A stretch of 64,000 bases of DNA from Athripsodes cinereus (GCA_947579605.1 OX388329.1:30110693-30174692); one strand, 5' to 3'. Counted from the stretch's first letter, positions 1 to 11,174 are shown. Program-made: numbers and translations. Notes: generated by a model not told the origin, from the letters alone.

Positions 1-99
1 GTAGGGATTATGGATCGGGGGGGAGGGGCTAGGGAACAGATACTGAGTTAGAAGATAGAATTTTTCCTATGTACTATAAACCCTAAATTGACTGAGATC

Positions 100-335
100 T
101 GGTGTAGGAAACTGCCGCGACAATAGAGAACGATGGGGTTTCCTACAGGACGAATCCGTAGCATGTGACTGTGGTGCAGCACATACCTACCATGCCACAC
201 TTGTTGGAGTGTCCATTGTGCCCTGTCACATGCACTATGGAGAATATTTTTGAAGCATCTCCACCTGCTGTGCGTTTTGCACAGTAGTAGTACTGGAGAT
301 CAGTTTGATTGGTTTTTTTCTGGATCTCGTCACGA
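100..335 (+). mobile_element. LINE C-terminal remnant, frameshifted
   Basis: Two frames together give a typical LINE reverse-transcriptase tail. About 103-183 reads a zinc-knuckle-like CDCG block. About 189-284 in another frame continues TMPHLLECPLC and ends at TAG (285). The join near 183-189 needs a frameshift, so the copy is dead. Short AACAT repeats (337-355) form the tail. R1/I-type clade is possible but not certain. Confidence 0.6.
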
Positions 336-354
336 TAAATAACATAACATAACA

Positions 355-584
355 TGTATAGACAGACCGAGCTAGTCCCAAACTAAGATATGAATCTTGT
401 ATTATGGGTACTAACACGACGATACACACATATAGAATGCACTGAACACACATACAAGTAACACCCAGACCCAGGACAATTTGAAAAAGGTCTTTTTTCA
501 TTTTGCCCTGGCCGGGAATCGAACCCTGGGCCTCGTGACTCAAAGGCAAATGCGTTAGCCTCCGCGCCACACCGGTCGTCACAA
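355..584 (-). mobile_element. tRNA-derived SINE
   Basis: On the minus strand the first about 70 bases look like a tRNA with pol III promoter boxes: an A-box-like TGGCGCGGAGG and a B box GGTTCGATTCC. A body with runs of TATGTGTG and CCATAATACAAG follows, then an ATGTT repeat tail at 340-357. The tRNA part does not fold into a full cloverleaf with a usable anticodon arm that I can defend, so this is a SINE head and not a tRNA gene. The body resembles lepidopteran SINEs I recall. Confidence 0.75.
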
Positions 585-644
585 ATAAAAAAAAATAATG
601 ACATTATTTTCCAAATGTAGGGTAGCCAGCGGTCTAACTGCATG

Positions 645-1390
645 TATTTAACATGAAAGTTGTCTGATTTTTTTGGCACTAACTATGTGGTAATCACGAA
701 ACATTTTTAATTAAAGAATTAGTTAATTATGTACTACAATTTATGAGTGACGTCACTCCGAAAGTATGTAACATATTACCAGAATCAATAGTACCAGCAT
801 TTTATACAAATAACAAAGCTAAAAATTTGCTAAATAATAAAGATATCACAAATCCTTTCAACAAAAATGGGATATACACTTTAAAATGTAGTGATTGTGA
901 TGCAAAATATGTAGGAATGACCACGAGGAATTTTAAGACTCGAATCCGGGAACATGAACTTTGCTTAAGTAACAGTAACTATTCTGAGTTTGCTAATCAT
1001 CTAATTGAACAAGATCATAGTTTTCATAGGGACAATAGCACTTTCAAACATACTGACATTAAAGAATATTTCAAATTGTCGGCTTTAGAAACAGTAGAAA
1101 TTAACAAAAATTTAAATTTAAAACAAAATATTGTAAATAAAATGTTAGCGCCATACAAGTCACCCTTACTAACAATGTTTCCTATAAATAAAAAATCTCC
1201 ATCTCTTTCCCACTCTAACGCCCCCACCCTTCCCTAACTAATTAATCATCAACAGTTCTAGTATGTATTTATTTAGTTTTAGTATAACACTCGTCAATGA
1301 CACATCTGAGCGTTGAAACCGGTAGTGTTTTTAAAAAAATTAAAGTGGTTGTAGTACATAATTAACTAATTCTTTAATTCAAAATGAAAG
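645..1390 (+). mobile_element. Penelope-like element, 5'-truncated, with inverted ends
   Basis: The GIY-YIG ORF (743-1237) is bounded by inverted repeats. The stretch about 707-738 is the reverse complement of about 1350-1381, sharing GTACATAATTAACTAATTC. Inverted partial terminal repeats are a known feature of Penelope-like elements. Just 3' of the ORF, 1302-1330 contains a decayed CTGA..GAAACC motif that may be a broken hammerhead core. More copies of the 3' end lie at about 7975-8045 and 56440-56560. Confidence 0.8.
743..1237 (+). CDS. PLE C-terminal GIY-YIG endonuclease fragment
   Basis: An ORF of 164 codons. Residues 43-45 are GIY and 56-58 YVG, then R67 and a later ALETVEI with the likely catalytic Glu, matching the GIY-YIG nuclease fold. 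C49 and C52 plus later His residues fit the zinc-binding motif seen in Penelope-type endonucleases. The reverse-transcriptase part is missing, so this is the 3' remainder of a PLE ORF. The ATG is simply the first one inside the fragment. It would nick target DNA to prime reverse transcription in an intact element. Confidence 0.8.
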   Translation: MSDVTPKVCNILPESIVPAFYTNNKAKNLLNNKDITNPFNKNGIYTLKCSDCDAKYVGMTTRNFKTRIREHELCLSNSNYSEFANHLIEQDHSFHRDNSTFKHTDIKEYFKLSALETVEINKNLNLKQNIVNKMLAPYKSPLLTMFPINKKSPSLSHSNAPTLP

Positions 1391-1404
1391 TTGTCCTCTC
1401 TGTT

Positions 1405-1535
1405 TCAAAAAGTTAAGGCATTCAGGATGGGTGGCATACCTCATCGCTGAACTGAAGATGTTAAATGTCTCAAAGCGATGTTTTACGATTAGCTGCCTTT
1501 TACAGGACACCCGAAAACAAACGTCTTTATCGAGG
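1405..1535 (-). repeat. Dispersed repeat R, partial
   Basis: Minus-strand copy of the middle of repeat R (see 10487-10755). Shared landmarks are GCATTCAGGATGGGTGGCA and CTGCCTTTTACAGGACAC. Confidence 0.65.
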
Positions 1536-2100
1536 ACTTCAAGGAATATCTATTTGTTAAAAAAAAAAGCATTTAAATCGGCAATCACAGATACTTATTT
1601 ATTTATTTTTTTCTCTTTGTTTTCTTTTCTTAATAATAACATAACTTGATTCAGATGAAGAACAAATAAGTTACATTTCAAGCACAATTAAATATTCTAT
1701 TTTAAATTTTCACAAGTTCTCCAGACAGCATTATTGTTAACTTAGTTCGTTTTTATACTATTATATATTGTGTCCACTAACACAAATAAATTATTGATAA
1801 ATTGAAAAATGACACAGATATCACAAAAAAAAACAACAAATAGATCTCAACTATGTTTTATGATATATTTGTTATAATATCTTTTATTTTTCGTTTCTTG
1901 ATATGTTCTAACATGTTTGACATCTATGTACACTTCTAGTAAGTTAAAAATCCAGTTCCCGACATCCAATTGTGTCACAAAATTCATAACATAAATTGAT
2001 ATGTTCTGTTTCTAAATTCAATACACTCTCAGTAAGTGAACTAATGTTGCTAAATAATTGCATGTGTAATAATTATTAAAACTAAACTGATGATTTTCAG
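1536..2100. other. AT-rich intergenic stretch
   Basis: No coding signal, tRNA or clear repeat boundary seen. Low-complexity A and T runs only. Confidence 0.5.
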
Positions 2101-2104
2101 TTGA

Positions 2105-2592
2105 GAGAGTCGCCCAAATGTAAATCTTCAGCTGGGTGGTCTCAATATTGAAAGAGTAAAGCAGTTTAAGTACTTGGGTATCATCATCACTGAAAATCTG
2201 GACCCCGAAATAGAAATTAAATGCAGAATAGAAGCAGCTCGTGTAGCTTTTAATAGGATGAAGAATCTTCTTTGTAACGATAATATAAATTTGAAACATA
2301 GACAAAGAATGATTAAATGTTATGTGTGGTCAGTTCTACTTTATGGTGTCGAGGCATGGACCCTCAAGGTTAATACTATTAACCGCTTGGAGGCGTTTGA
2401 AATGTGGATCCACCGAAGAATGTTGAGAATATCTTGGACTGACATGACAAGTATTACATAGAGCAAATGCTCATAGAGAATTGTTCACATCTAGAGAATT
2501 GTTGAGGAGCAGTTTCGTTCTGTTCGGAACGGGAAGGATTTCTCCCAAGTGGTCGTCAACGTCGGGGGGACCCGACAAGACACGTAGAGAAG
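2105..2592 (+). mobile_element. LINE group A C-terminal fragment
   Basis: Encodes a reverse-transcriptase thumb and tail: FKYLGIIITEN, then [36 protein letters not shown], and after a break near 2460 the end [12 protein letters not shown]. Internal stop and frame changes show decay. Group A recurs at 3905, 14840, 20400, 25190 and 49555. Confidence 0.8.
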
Positions 2593-2599
2593 AAGTAAT

Positions 2600-3185
2600 A
2601 ATTATATTTGAAAAAAGTCTGTTGGTATATGCTGAATAGCCCAAAAATTAAAATTATTTATGCGAGAAAAAAATACTTTTTTTAAAATAGATTTTTCAAA
2701 TATTTTAGATTAAGATTCAAAAAAATGTTTGATTGATAAAAGCACAATACTAAATATTCACATTTTGATGACATTCTGTATTTCGCTGTGAAGTTGTCAA
2801 AACTTTTTGATGGTTTATTAATATTAAAACTGAGATTATATTTTTATTTATGTAGATACTACTATGTAAGCACTTAGTAAAAAGAAATGCGTTGAGGCGT
2901 TTACAAATTTGATGAAATCTAATAATTTAATTCTTTTTTCTTTGCTTTCCGCATTTTAAGGTTTGTTGATTTAAAATTCCTTCGTTTTGCTTTGTTAAGA
3001 TTTACGTAGTGTCAAACAGTGACGTGACTTCCATATAAGCCCAAAAGACGATGTTTTTAAGCTGCAGAATAATAAAAAAAGGAGAAGACATTTTGAACGT
3101 TTAAAATGTGCAATTCACCATGTCGGTGTTTATGTAGTAAAATTCCATAATGGAGTAAAAACAAGTATTTGTTCTTATTTCATTA
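2600..3185. other. AT-rich intergenic stretch
   Basis: Nothing recognisable apart from simple A/T runs. Confidence 0.5.
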
Positions 3186-3187
3186 TT

Positions 3188-3230
3188 TCTCGCGGTTGGT
3201 CTGCCGGCTACCCTCCTTATGCAATATTCC
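3188..3230 (+). repeat. Repeat R 3' fragment
   Basis: GTTGGTCTGCCGGCTACC matches the 3' part of repeat R at 10675-10700. Confidence 0.4.
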
Positions 3231-3260
3231 TTGATGATATTGTAGAAGTAGTTTAAAAAG

Positions 3261-3344
3261 TGTGCCCAATGGCGACGTACAGACAGCTGGATGATTGACG
3301 TTCGCATCTAGCTGTCTGTAAGCCCGCCAATAACGATGGGTACA
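3261..3344. other. Pre-miRNA-like hairpin
   Basis: 3278-3293 pairs fully with 3305-3320 as RNA (16 bp with one G-U, 11-nt loop). Two outer helices add TGGCG/CGCCA and TGTGCCCA/TGGGTACA, about 29 pairs in 84 nt. It could be a miRNA precursor or the remains of a tiny foldback transposon; no known miRNA recognised. Confidence 0.45.
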
Positions 3345-3429
3345 TTTAAATTTCTCACGAATGTATAGAAATGAGAAGGTCGGCTCTAGTGCAGCTGTAT
3401 TTCCGTAAAGCAAAAACTTCCGTAAACCA

Positions 3430-3628
3430 AAAATTCCGTAACAAACATGCAAAATGTCCACTCTGTGACATCAAAAAAGTAAAAATTAATTCCGGTTGGG
3501 TGACAAACCTCATCGCAGAATTTAAGTTGTAAAATGTGTTTATTTTATCAAACAACTGTCTTTTACAAGAATAACAAAATCTTATAAGAGTGGGAGACCA
3601 ATCTCTGCCGGCTGCTCCACGGCAGCAA
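3430..3628 (-). repeat. Repeat R, old copy
   Basis: Reverse-complement copy with ACAAACCTCATCGCAGAATTT and GAGTGGGAGACCAATCTCTG, matching the 5' half of R at 10490-10615 with many substitutions. Confidence 0.6.
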
Positions 3629-3904
3629 TATTTAAAATTATTTCTTTTAATAAAATTGCATTGAAGATAGGCTTACCCAGTATGAAAGCTCTAGATACGC
3701 CACTGGGATTAAGTATGTACATTAAATGTCAGGAGGACGATACCTTAGCAAAGAAGATTGTGAACGTTGTAGAGATTACATTATTAAAAAAAAATACGAA
3801 CCAATGGAAATAATTTATTAGATACTTCTTTTAATCTCGTATAAGTAATTACAGAACATAATTATTTAATAGACAGAAAAAAATACATATCCGACTTATT
3901 TTTA

Positions 3905-4035
3905 TTCTATCAGTGCCGCATCAGGTTCCCCCGACATTGGCAATCACTCCGGAGAATGCTTCTTTGTCCTGTGCTAACCGAACCAGCTCTCCCACCTTGG
4001 TTATTCCGGCCCATTACCGTATATTACGCAGTATA
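3905..4035 (-). mobile_element. LINE group A 3' fragment
   Basis: The minus strand carries the group A tail (CACAGGACAAAGAAGC, then GTCGGGGGAACCTGATG), corresponding to the QDREAFS and VGGTRQD end of the ORF at 49555. Strongly decayed. Confidence 0.6.
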
Positions 4036-4369
4036 TATGTAAATATACGACACATTAGGATAATTTGTTCCGTAAAATTTCGCCCAAAAAAAGGTCACCC
4101 ACCTTTTTCTGCAAGTTTTTTTTATCCCTGTAAAAAATTGTAAATATGTATGTAACATCTCAAGTAGGACATTTATTTATTTATTCTTTACTGTACCTAC
4201 ATTGATTACAAACGATTTGACAAAGATTTTTTTTTTTTAATTTTTAATACTGTACATTCATACAACCAATATACCTACAGAGGGTGAGTTTATAATGGAT
4301 GCACGATTTCTTCAACTAACTCTAATTTATCTTACTTAATTTTGATGTATGCCACTTATACTGAATGTC

Positions 4370-4508
4370 ATATTTTTGATTGTTACAAATAGGATATAAT
4401 GAAATGGCATGTTTATTTTTAATTGTTACAAATAGGATATAATGAAATGGCATGTTTATTTTTAATTGTTACAAATAGGATATAATGAAATGGCATGTTT
4501 ATTGTATG
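4370..4508. repeat. 43-bp tandem repeat, about three copies
   Basis: The unit starting TTGTTACAAATAGGATATAA repeats at a 43-bp period (4381, 4424, 4467), with copies nearly identical. A young local minisatellite. Confidence 0.9.
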
Positions 4509-4509
4509 T

Positions 4510-5277
4510 AGGTTGTCAAAAAGTTGAATACCATAAATTTATATGAAAAATAGGAGAAATTTAAAGTTTATATTGAAAACAGTCAAAAACTTTGTTAGCT
4601 TTTGGGTTTTACTGACATTTATTACAAATGGATATGTCCGATTTCTATCGCAAGCTATTCATAATATATCACTAAAATAAAACAAGAAATACATTTATTT
4701 TTATATACTTTAAATTTTTCTTTTTTGCGGGTCTGGGGTGTGTTTGGGTTTATTTCAAATCCAGATTCATCTTTAACATAAAATAAAAAAAGTTTGCAAT
4801 ATTTTTTTAATATTTTGAGTGTATGTTTGTACATGTTCATAAGGTTTGTTGAAGTGCGCGACTGGTTTAGTTAGTCCGGCGCACTGAGTCTTCTAGAGGA
4901 AAAGAAGAACCACCATACATACCTCTCACTTCCTCTCTCCAATATAATTTCACTGACAGTTTGTGTTTACTGCTTCGACAGACAATACTAAAACATAATA
5001 TTAACATTACATTCTTATAAAAACATAACAAAGTTTTTGTTTCTGCGCTTTTGTTCGTTTGTTATTGTTGATACGATTATGTTTTACCGCGCTTTTTTGA
5101 AATAAAACATAATAACAAACTGACTATAAAAATATTACGACTTTACGAAAATATACTCTATGTCTTCAAGTGTATAATGAAAAAAAACCTACGCAATATT
5201 TGTTAATATCGTCTTGATTATTTAAATATAAAGTTTAATTTATCGACCGACGGTTCTTGGTGGAAGTTCATATTAAT
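4510..5277. other. AT-rich intergenic stretch
   Basis: No gene seen. About 4720-4775 resembles the tail of the SINE at 22983 (GGGTTTATNNCAAA.CC.AGAT), too weak for a firm call. Confidence 0.4.
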
Positions 5278-5278
5278 A

Positions 5279-5485
5279 TTTTTTAAAATGAAACACAATA
5301 TATAGTTATTCCACTATTGACTTTATTTATTTTTTTACTTTTGCCTATATTTTTTTTACCTATATTTATTTAAACTTTACTTTTGCCTGACGATGAGAGC
5401 GGAAGCTCTTGAAAGCCGGCTCGCAAAAATAAATAAAGTCAACAGTGGAATAACTATATATTGTGTTTTATTTTAAAAAATATTT
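5279..5485. mobile_element. Inverted-repeat element with hammerhead ribozyme
   Basis: 5279-5332 is the near-perfect reverse complement of 5426-5485 (shared TATAGTTATTCCACT). The middle carries a complete hammerhead core. The layout matches the inverted terminal pieces of Penelope-like elements, or a non-autonomous derivative. No ORF. Confidence 0.7.
5381..5428 (+). ncRNA. Hammerhead ribozyme (intact core)
   Basis: Stem I TTTTGC/GCAAAA (6 bp). Core CTGACGA at 5387-5393 fits CUGANGA. Stem II GAGAGC/GCTCTT with a GGAA loop, then GAAA at 5411-5414. Short stem III AGCC/GGCT with no loop, then TC with cleavage expected after C5422. The loop-less stem III is the kind known to work best as a dimer in Penelope-type elements. 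All core bases are present. Confidence 0.8.
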
Positions 5486-5489
5486 AAAT

Positions 5490-6260
5490 ATAGTCTACCA
5501 TTTAATATTTAGATAAAAAAATTAAAATATTTATTCCATTTATGTATTTTTTTATTTTATAAAAAAATATAAGTTTAATAAAAGTGCTTCGCTTAAGTTG
5601 GTGAGATAATTAAAACATAATTAAATAATGATCTTAAAAAACATTTTAATAAAAATAAACCCTTTCTTTATAAATCATAATAACAGCAATAATAATTTTA
5701 AATTAAATCAATAATTTTTTTGTATGTCATTACCTTTTAAACACAAAAGAAATTACTTAAAATAATTTTAAAAATCTATTGATTTGGAAATAATAAGGTT
5801 TCCTTGTTTAGTTGATTATTATAATTATTATTACAAAATTTCTACAGCTTTGAATTTTCTCAGCAAAAAAAATGTTTTTTGTCAATCTTTTGAAGAGTTG
5901 ATTAATCAAAGCATTATTATTTATTCAAAGGATAGGTAAAAAAACGTTATTAATTTAAATATTTTTCTTCTTGTTGTTTTCGGGGAATTTCATGATTAGA
6001 AATATATATTCGAATCGTATATATATATATTTATATATATTTATAATTATAGATAAACAATTAGTGTGATGTTTCTCTCCACTCTATCTATTTACTTCCG
6101 CTGAACAAATGTTGGCTTTTATGAAGATTTAGTCTTCAAAACAATGGTCTCCAAATATTTCATTCTTATGTTAATCTGCAGTGGATAGTCGATCATTTCT
6201 TTGATTTATAAAGCTACATTATGTCATATAATTAACTTTATGAAATAAATTAACTATTCT
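5490..6260. other. AT-rich intergenic stretch
   Basis: No ORF or repeat recognised. An (AT)n-rich stretch lies near 6000-6050. Confidence 0.5.
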
Positions 6261-6262
6261 AT

Positions 6263-6500
6263 GGAGCACCTAGTTGAGAATTGGTCTTCCCTTATTTTTC
6301 ATAAGTTATCGAGTGTCCTGTAAAAGGCAGGTATTGGAATAAAATTACATCTTAAATTCAGCGATTTGCCACCCATCCTGAATGTCTTGATTTTATATTG
6401 ATCCGGAGAGGATAGCTTGCATTTTTATTATATGCAAGTATTATACTGGCTACCTCACTTGTGGGATATGTTGTGGTGGTATAGTAGTTCAAATTATTAA
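6263..6500 (+). repeat. Repeat R, near full length
   Basis: Carries all R landmarks in order: GGAGCACC.., GTCCTGTAAAAGGCAGGT, GCCACCCATCCTGAATGTCTTG, GGAGAGGA.AGCTT, CTACC.CACTTGTGGGATATG, ending TGGTATAGTAG. Confidence 0.8.
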
Positions 6501-6504
6501 CACA

Positions 6505-7925
6505 AATAACTCGTTACGGGTGGTTTGCCGATACTAAAATAAAAAAAAATAACTAAAAAAGCTTATTTCCTCTTTGTCTTCCAGAGTAATACCTTAGATC
6601 TGAATGTATACTTGAATTTAAATAAAAATTGTTTGATTATGTTTAATTGTATACGTTTATTTGTATATTTCCTATAAACGCATTTATGTAATAAGAACCT
6701 AACAGAGAAACAATCCCAGTCCATTAATTATATCGCCGTTTAAGAAAATTTGCATGTATATGTTTGTACATTATACAATATTTTGTACTTATTCTATTTC
6801 TATTAACAAGCATATCACATAAGATGTTTAAAATATTTATTTATGTAAAGTAGTAAAAATCTGTAGAAATTTTGTTTACCGGGTATGGCGTCGTATAATA
6901 TTTATTTAAAATGTTCACGCAAAGAACATGTGGTTGCATATCCGAAGGCGCAAGACACGGATATCGAAAATGTTATCGCTCGAGGTACATAATTGTTAAG
7001 TTGGTTTGGAAATTTGAAATGATTTACTTTATAGTTTTTTTTAGATATATATATGGAGATGGGGTTTTCTTTGTATGTCAAATAATTGTTAAATATTTTA
7101 AATTTAAGGGTAAATAAATAAATCTTAAATTGACTTCTGTACTGCATTCAATTACGTACGTATATACATAATTATCTATTTACATATGCGATGTAGTATG
7201 TGTGAGGATCGACATCTGTTGAACATCATGCATAGGTATATAATTTTTCCGCAAGATGTCGCTGTAATCGAAATTTGACTGTTAAACTTGCGCAGTAGGT
7301 ACTTGTATAATTAAACATATTACTACTAAAATGTTTTTGAAAGATTTTTTCTTTAGTGTACACGGTTTTTGATAGCCCAGACATCCTTCTTTTATAATAC
7401 ACCGTTAAAACTAAAATGACAGCAGATTTTTTTACATATTCATTCATTTTTAACTGTACACTGATTTTTTTTAAATATATGATCGCAAAAATGCACTCTC
7501 TTTCCAGTTTAAAAAATATACACGCACCGAATTCTCCAGAGGAATATTGAACAATACACGTGCCTATATTTAAAAGTCCCGAATTTTAAAAATCGAGAAG
7601 AAATTTGTTGTGATTGATTAATATTACGATAGACAAAGGATATGTAAACCAGCCTGAGTCGATTTGTAAGCATCGGCATACCTTTCCTTTTTCCTATTAA
7701 AAATAGTTCGAAATCGAAATCTATAGTTTCTGCAGATGATGATTCAGTTATTGTATTGGGAAATATTGTTAGTATTTCTACAAATACGAAATATGCAAAT
7801 AAATATATGAAAATCGATAATCAAGCAACAATGGCAGCAGTAGCAGTGTACTTAGGAGAGAATATTTAAAAATAAACAATATTTTTTATACATATTTGAT
7901 ATTAATAAAACACTGTTTACTTTTC
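6505..7925. other. Intergenic, nothing recognised
   Basis: Short ORFs here show no family features. No RNA gene seen. Confidence 0.45.
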
Positions 7926-7929
7926 ACTA

Positions 7930-8048
7930 TTGATTTATTAATACTCAGCGCTTTCGTGAAGTTAGCTTGACATTTTCAAGAGGTAGTGTTTTTTAAAAAA
8001 TTTAAGTGGTGTAGTAAATAATTAACTAATTCCTTATAATTAAAAATA
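7930..8048 (+). mobile_element. Penelope-like element 3' end
   Basis: GGTAGTGTTTTTT..AA.TTTAAGTGG, GTAGTA.ATAATTAACTAATTC at 7983-8033 matches the 3' end of the PLE at 1320-1381. No ORF attached. Confidence 0.6.
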
Positions 8049-8049
8049 C

Positions 8050-10125
8050 ATAATATATGTTTGATAGATTTTCAATTTTCACCTCAACTTTATTTATCAG
8101 ATAAAATAATACTTACCATTAATTATAATGAACACCAAAAAAATCGAGCTTTTTGTTGCGTAAATAATAATACGAAATATATCATAATTATTTTACTTGA
8201 TAATAAACAAATAAAAAATATTTAATGATTTTCCGTATAAATGTGTTCTATTTTTTTGTTGGTAATCTCTTCTCATTACAAAAACAATAATTCAGAAAAT
8301 AATAATAATGCAAATATCAAATTCCATTTGTAAACGTGTTTTATCACAAACTGAAATCATTATATATTCCAAGTGGTTTTTGTTATTCGCATGAACTGGA
8401 TTTTTTATTCCTACGAAAGTGTTTATAATAAATGATATTATGTATTTCAATAGATATGGTTCTATCACAAAAGATGTACCACGTGCAGATATAAAGAGAG
8501 TATTTGGTGTCCCGACGCTTACGAATCGGCTCAGTAGGCCGCCTAGACAAATTGTATTTGGTGATCAACTACAAGCGAACTTTTCGACAATGTACCAATT
8601 TGGTAGACAAAACCGCACAATAACAGTTCATTCGAAACGATATTTCGTTTTCGCTTCTATAACGTCACAAATTCTCTCGGCGCCCGTCGACGTCATACAT
8701 TATAATTGTGATTCGTAGACCGGGATAGCTCAAGTATTACATACTCTGACAACGTTCGCCAAAATTCCACCTGTCTCTTTGTCTTTCTCATATATTTATT
8801 CTTTACGAGCGGGTGACTGCACTCATCACTATACAGCGATTTCGCCCAGCTATCCAGCACCTCTGTGATACGAGTCAAGTGCTCTAACAATTAGGCCTAA
8901 AAGATGTGTGGGTAGCCTCAGAGCATTGACATTATTAGCTGCATTTTTTTATCTACCGAGACCTTACCGGCACCTACCGATATTGTTTGCAGCTTTTTAG
9001 GTTTTGTTCATCACCGAATCCAACCATGTGATCTTTGAACTCGCTTTTTCGTGTGTGTTGCTATCATATCCAGCGTATTTTTTATTGTGACGACTTTTCG
9101 CATTAAACTTGTTATTTTTGGCCTTATGTTAGTGTATTACATGCGATATAATGCCTACAATGTATTAATGTAGGTACGCCTTTGGTACAAAATTATTTTC
9201 ACAATAAAGTATTTACTGTCATAGTTTTAACTTGAAGATGGTTTTTTTTAGTTATTGTTCATCACCGGATCCGTGACTTTTGAGTTGAAACTTTAAAATA
9301 ATTATATAAAATAATAATAAAACCTAGTATAAATATGGTACAAAACCCTATATTTTATATAATATCAAATAGAATAATGTTATAAATAATTATTTATACT
9401 GTGTATATACGTTAAAGTGTACCTACATGTAGAGCTATATAATCATTATTTCTACCAAAGGTAACTTCAAATTACACATTCTATTATATAGATACTTTTA
9501 ACAAGTTAGTTCTATGTGGTCCCTAAGGGTGTCCACTACTTATGTCTGAATGTTGCACAAGCATCGTCATCTCTTGTACAAAGTACTTAGGCAAAGTGCA
9601 TGTTCTAAATATAATATCTATCTAGATACAATATCGTACTTGCAACACCAACATGAAACTTAAAAGCCCGAGCCAATTAAAATTAATGACACTCAACAAC
9701 ACTGATTGGCTGCGTACTACTATAATAGGGTGGTAACAATTTTTGAAAGTTTTCGTTTTTACAATTAACCATTGTATGAGGTTGACACTACCATATACAA
9801 AGGCTTAAAAAAGACAACGTCACCTCATTTGATGCTCATAAAACGAGATACTCGTACTAGAAAAATATCTTCGCATGAATCTGTCTTTGTGTTTATGAGA
9901 GAGAATTTTGAAGCCTTCACAACTCGCGATAAAAATGAGTTTTGAGTTCAAGTTCCATCCAGGACACTATCAAACAAGGCGAAGTTGTTTTTACTAAGCC
10001 TTAAATGAATAAATTTACATCCCTCGATTATTCAGAAAGATTCCAAGACGATTGTTATGGGAATTTGTGTTTTGATTAACGCAGTCCGAACTATTACTTC
10101 TCAAATACGTAGATATTCCTCTGTG
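8050..10125. other. Intergenic; one unexplained 99-codon ORF
   Basis: An open frame at 8419-8718 (+) has no domain I recognise, and its base composition is a little richer in GC than its surroundings. It may be a decayed transposon piece. The rest is AT-rich and featureless. Confidence 0.3.
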
Positions 10126-10129
10126 CCAA

Positions 10130-10185
10130 TTAAAAATAAGATATTCTGGATAAGTGGCATGCTCCATCGCTGAATTTTAACTTTT
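10130..10185 (-). repeat. Repeat R fragment
   Basis: ATTCTGGATAAGTGGCATGC.CCATCGCTGAATTTTA matches the reverse complement of the middle of R. Confidence 0.5.
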
Positions 10186-10486
10186 ATTATTCAAGGTAGT
10201 AGAATTTCAAATTGAAATTGAAAACAATTCAGTTTTATTGTTTTTTTTTTATTGGGAGAGACTTCATTCGTGTTTCAAGATCATTTTCATTCTATACATA
10301 AGTGTTGATGATTTACAGTGTCTTTGAAAGACGTGTCTCTCAGTAAAAAAACAACATTGCGGAAAGAAATATTTGTCTCTGAGATCACAAATGTTTATTG
10401 TCTTACAAGTAAAGTTAAACGATCATCTGCCTTTAACAGAACACAAGAAAACTTAAAAAGAGTGAGGGACTTACTCATTACTATCC

Positions 10487-10757
10487 CGTGGAGCACCCGG
10501 TAAAGAATTGGTCTCCCACTCTTCTCTGTAAGTTTTCGAGTGTCCTGTAAAAGGCAGGTGTTCGAAAAAATTAAGACATTTTACATCTTAAATTCAGCGA
10601 TGAGGTTTGCCACCCATCCTGAATGTCTTGTTTTTATATTGGCACGGAGAGGACAGCTTCCATGTTTTATATGCAGCTGGTCTGCTGGCTACCCCACTTG
10701 TGGGATATGCCGTGATGGTATAGTATAGTATAGTATAGTATAGTATAGTATAGACTT
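10487..10757 (+). repeat. Repeat R, best copy, with (TATAG)n tail
   Basis: About 235 bases followed by a TATAG microsatellite (10720-10755). Landmarks are GTGGAGCACCCGGTAAAG, GTGTCCTGTAAAAGGCAGG, CACCCATCCTGAATGTCTTG and GGCTACCCCACTTGTGGGAT. The 3' 35 bases and tail resemble the 3' end of LINE group D (59130-59171), so this is probably a SINE that borrows the group D machinery. A weak B-box-like GGTGTTCGAAA lies at about 10556, but I see no clear tRNA head. Confidence 0.8.
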
Positions 10758-10759
10758 AC

Positions 10760-11170
10760 TCATTATCGGGAACTTCGCAGATTGTAATAGCTTTCAAGCT
10801 TTATAAATGATTTTAAGAAAGCTTTCTTATATTTTTAGTACACTGAATGTCGTTAAATGAACATGTTTTTAATTTACCCATCAACTTTGTGGATACACTA
10901 AATGTTTATTAATATCGTAAACAAGGACGTTTCTGTAGTCACGAGATACTTATAGCATGTTAGAATTGTCTCTGTTATATCCTTCTTAAACAAAGGAACT
11001 TACAACACGAAAACTTCATATACAGGATATTAATCAGAACGTTAGACAAACTGATAGGGTATATTGAGACGACTATTTGAAACATCTTGTGAGTAGGTAC
11101 TCAGAATGTATGCAGGTGTCACATTTTTTTTAGGTAATATTTGTTTTTGCAAACTCTCAAAATTGGTAGG
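10760..11170. other. Intergenic, nothing recognised
   Basis: AT-rich; no gene or boundary seen. Confidence 0.45.
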
Positions 11171-11174
11171 CATA

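Noticed and set aside
510..584. tRNA gene on the minus strand
   Set aside because: Has A and B boxes, but the body and repeat tail follow directly and no sound cloverleaf is evident; called a SINE.
4370..4508. CRISPR-like array
   Set aside because: Plain contiguous tandem repeat with no spacers, in a eukaryotic genome.
8419..8718. 99-codon ORF as a host gene
   Set aside because: No domain, no codon signal and no exon neighbours I can defend.
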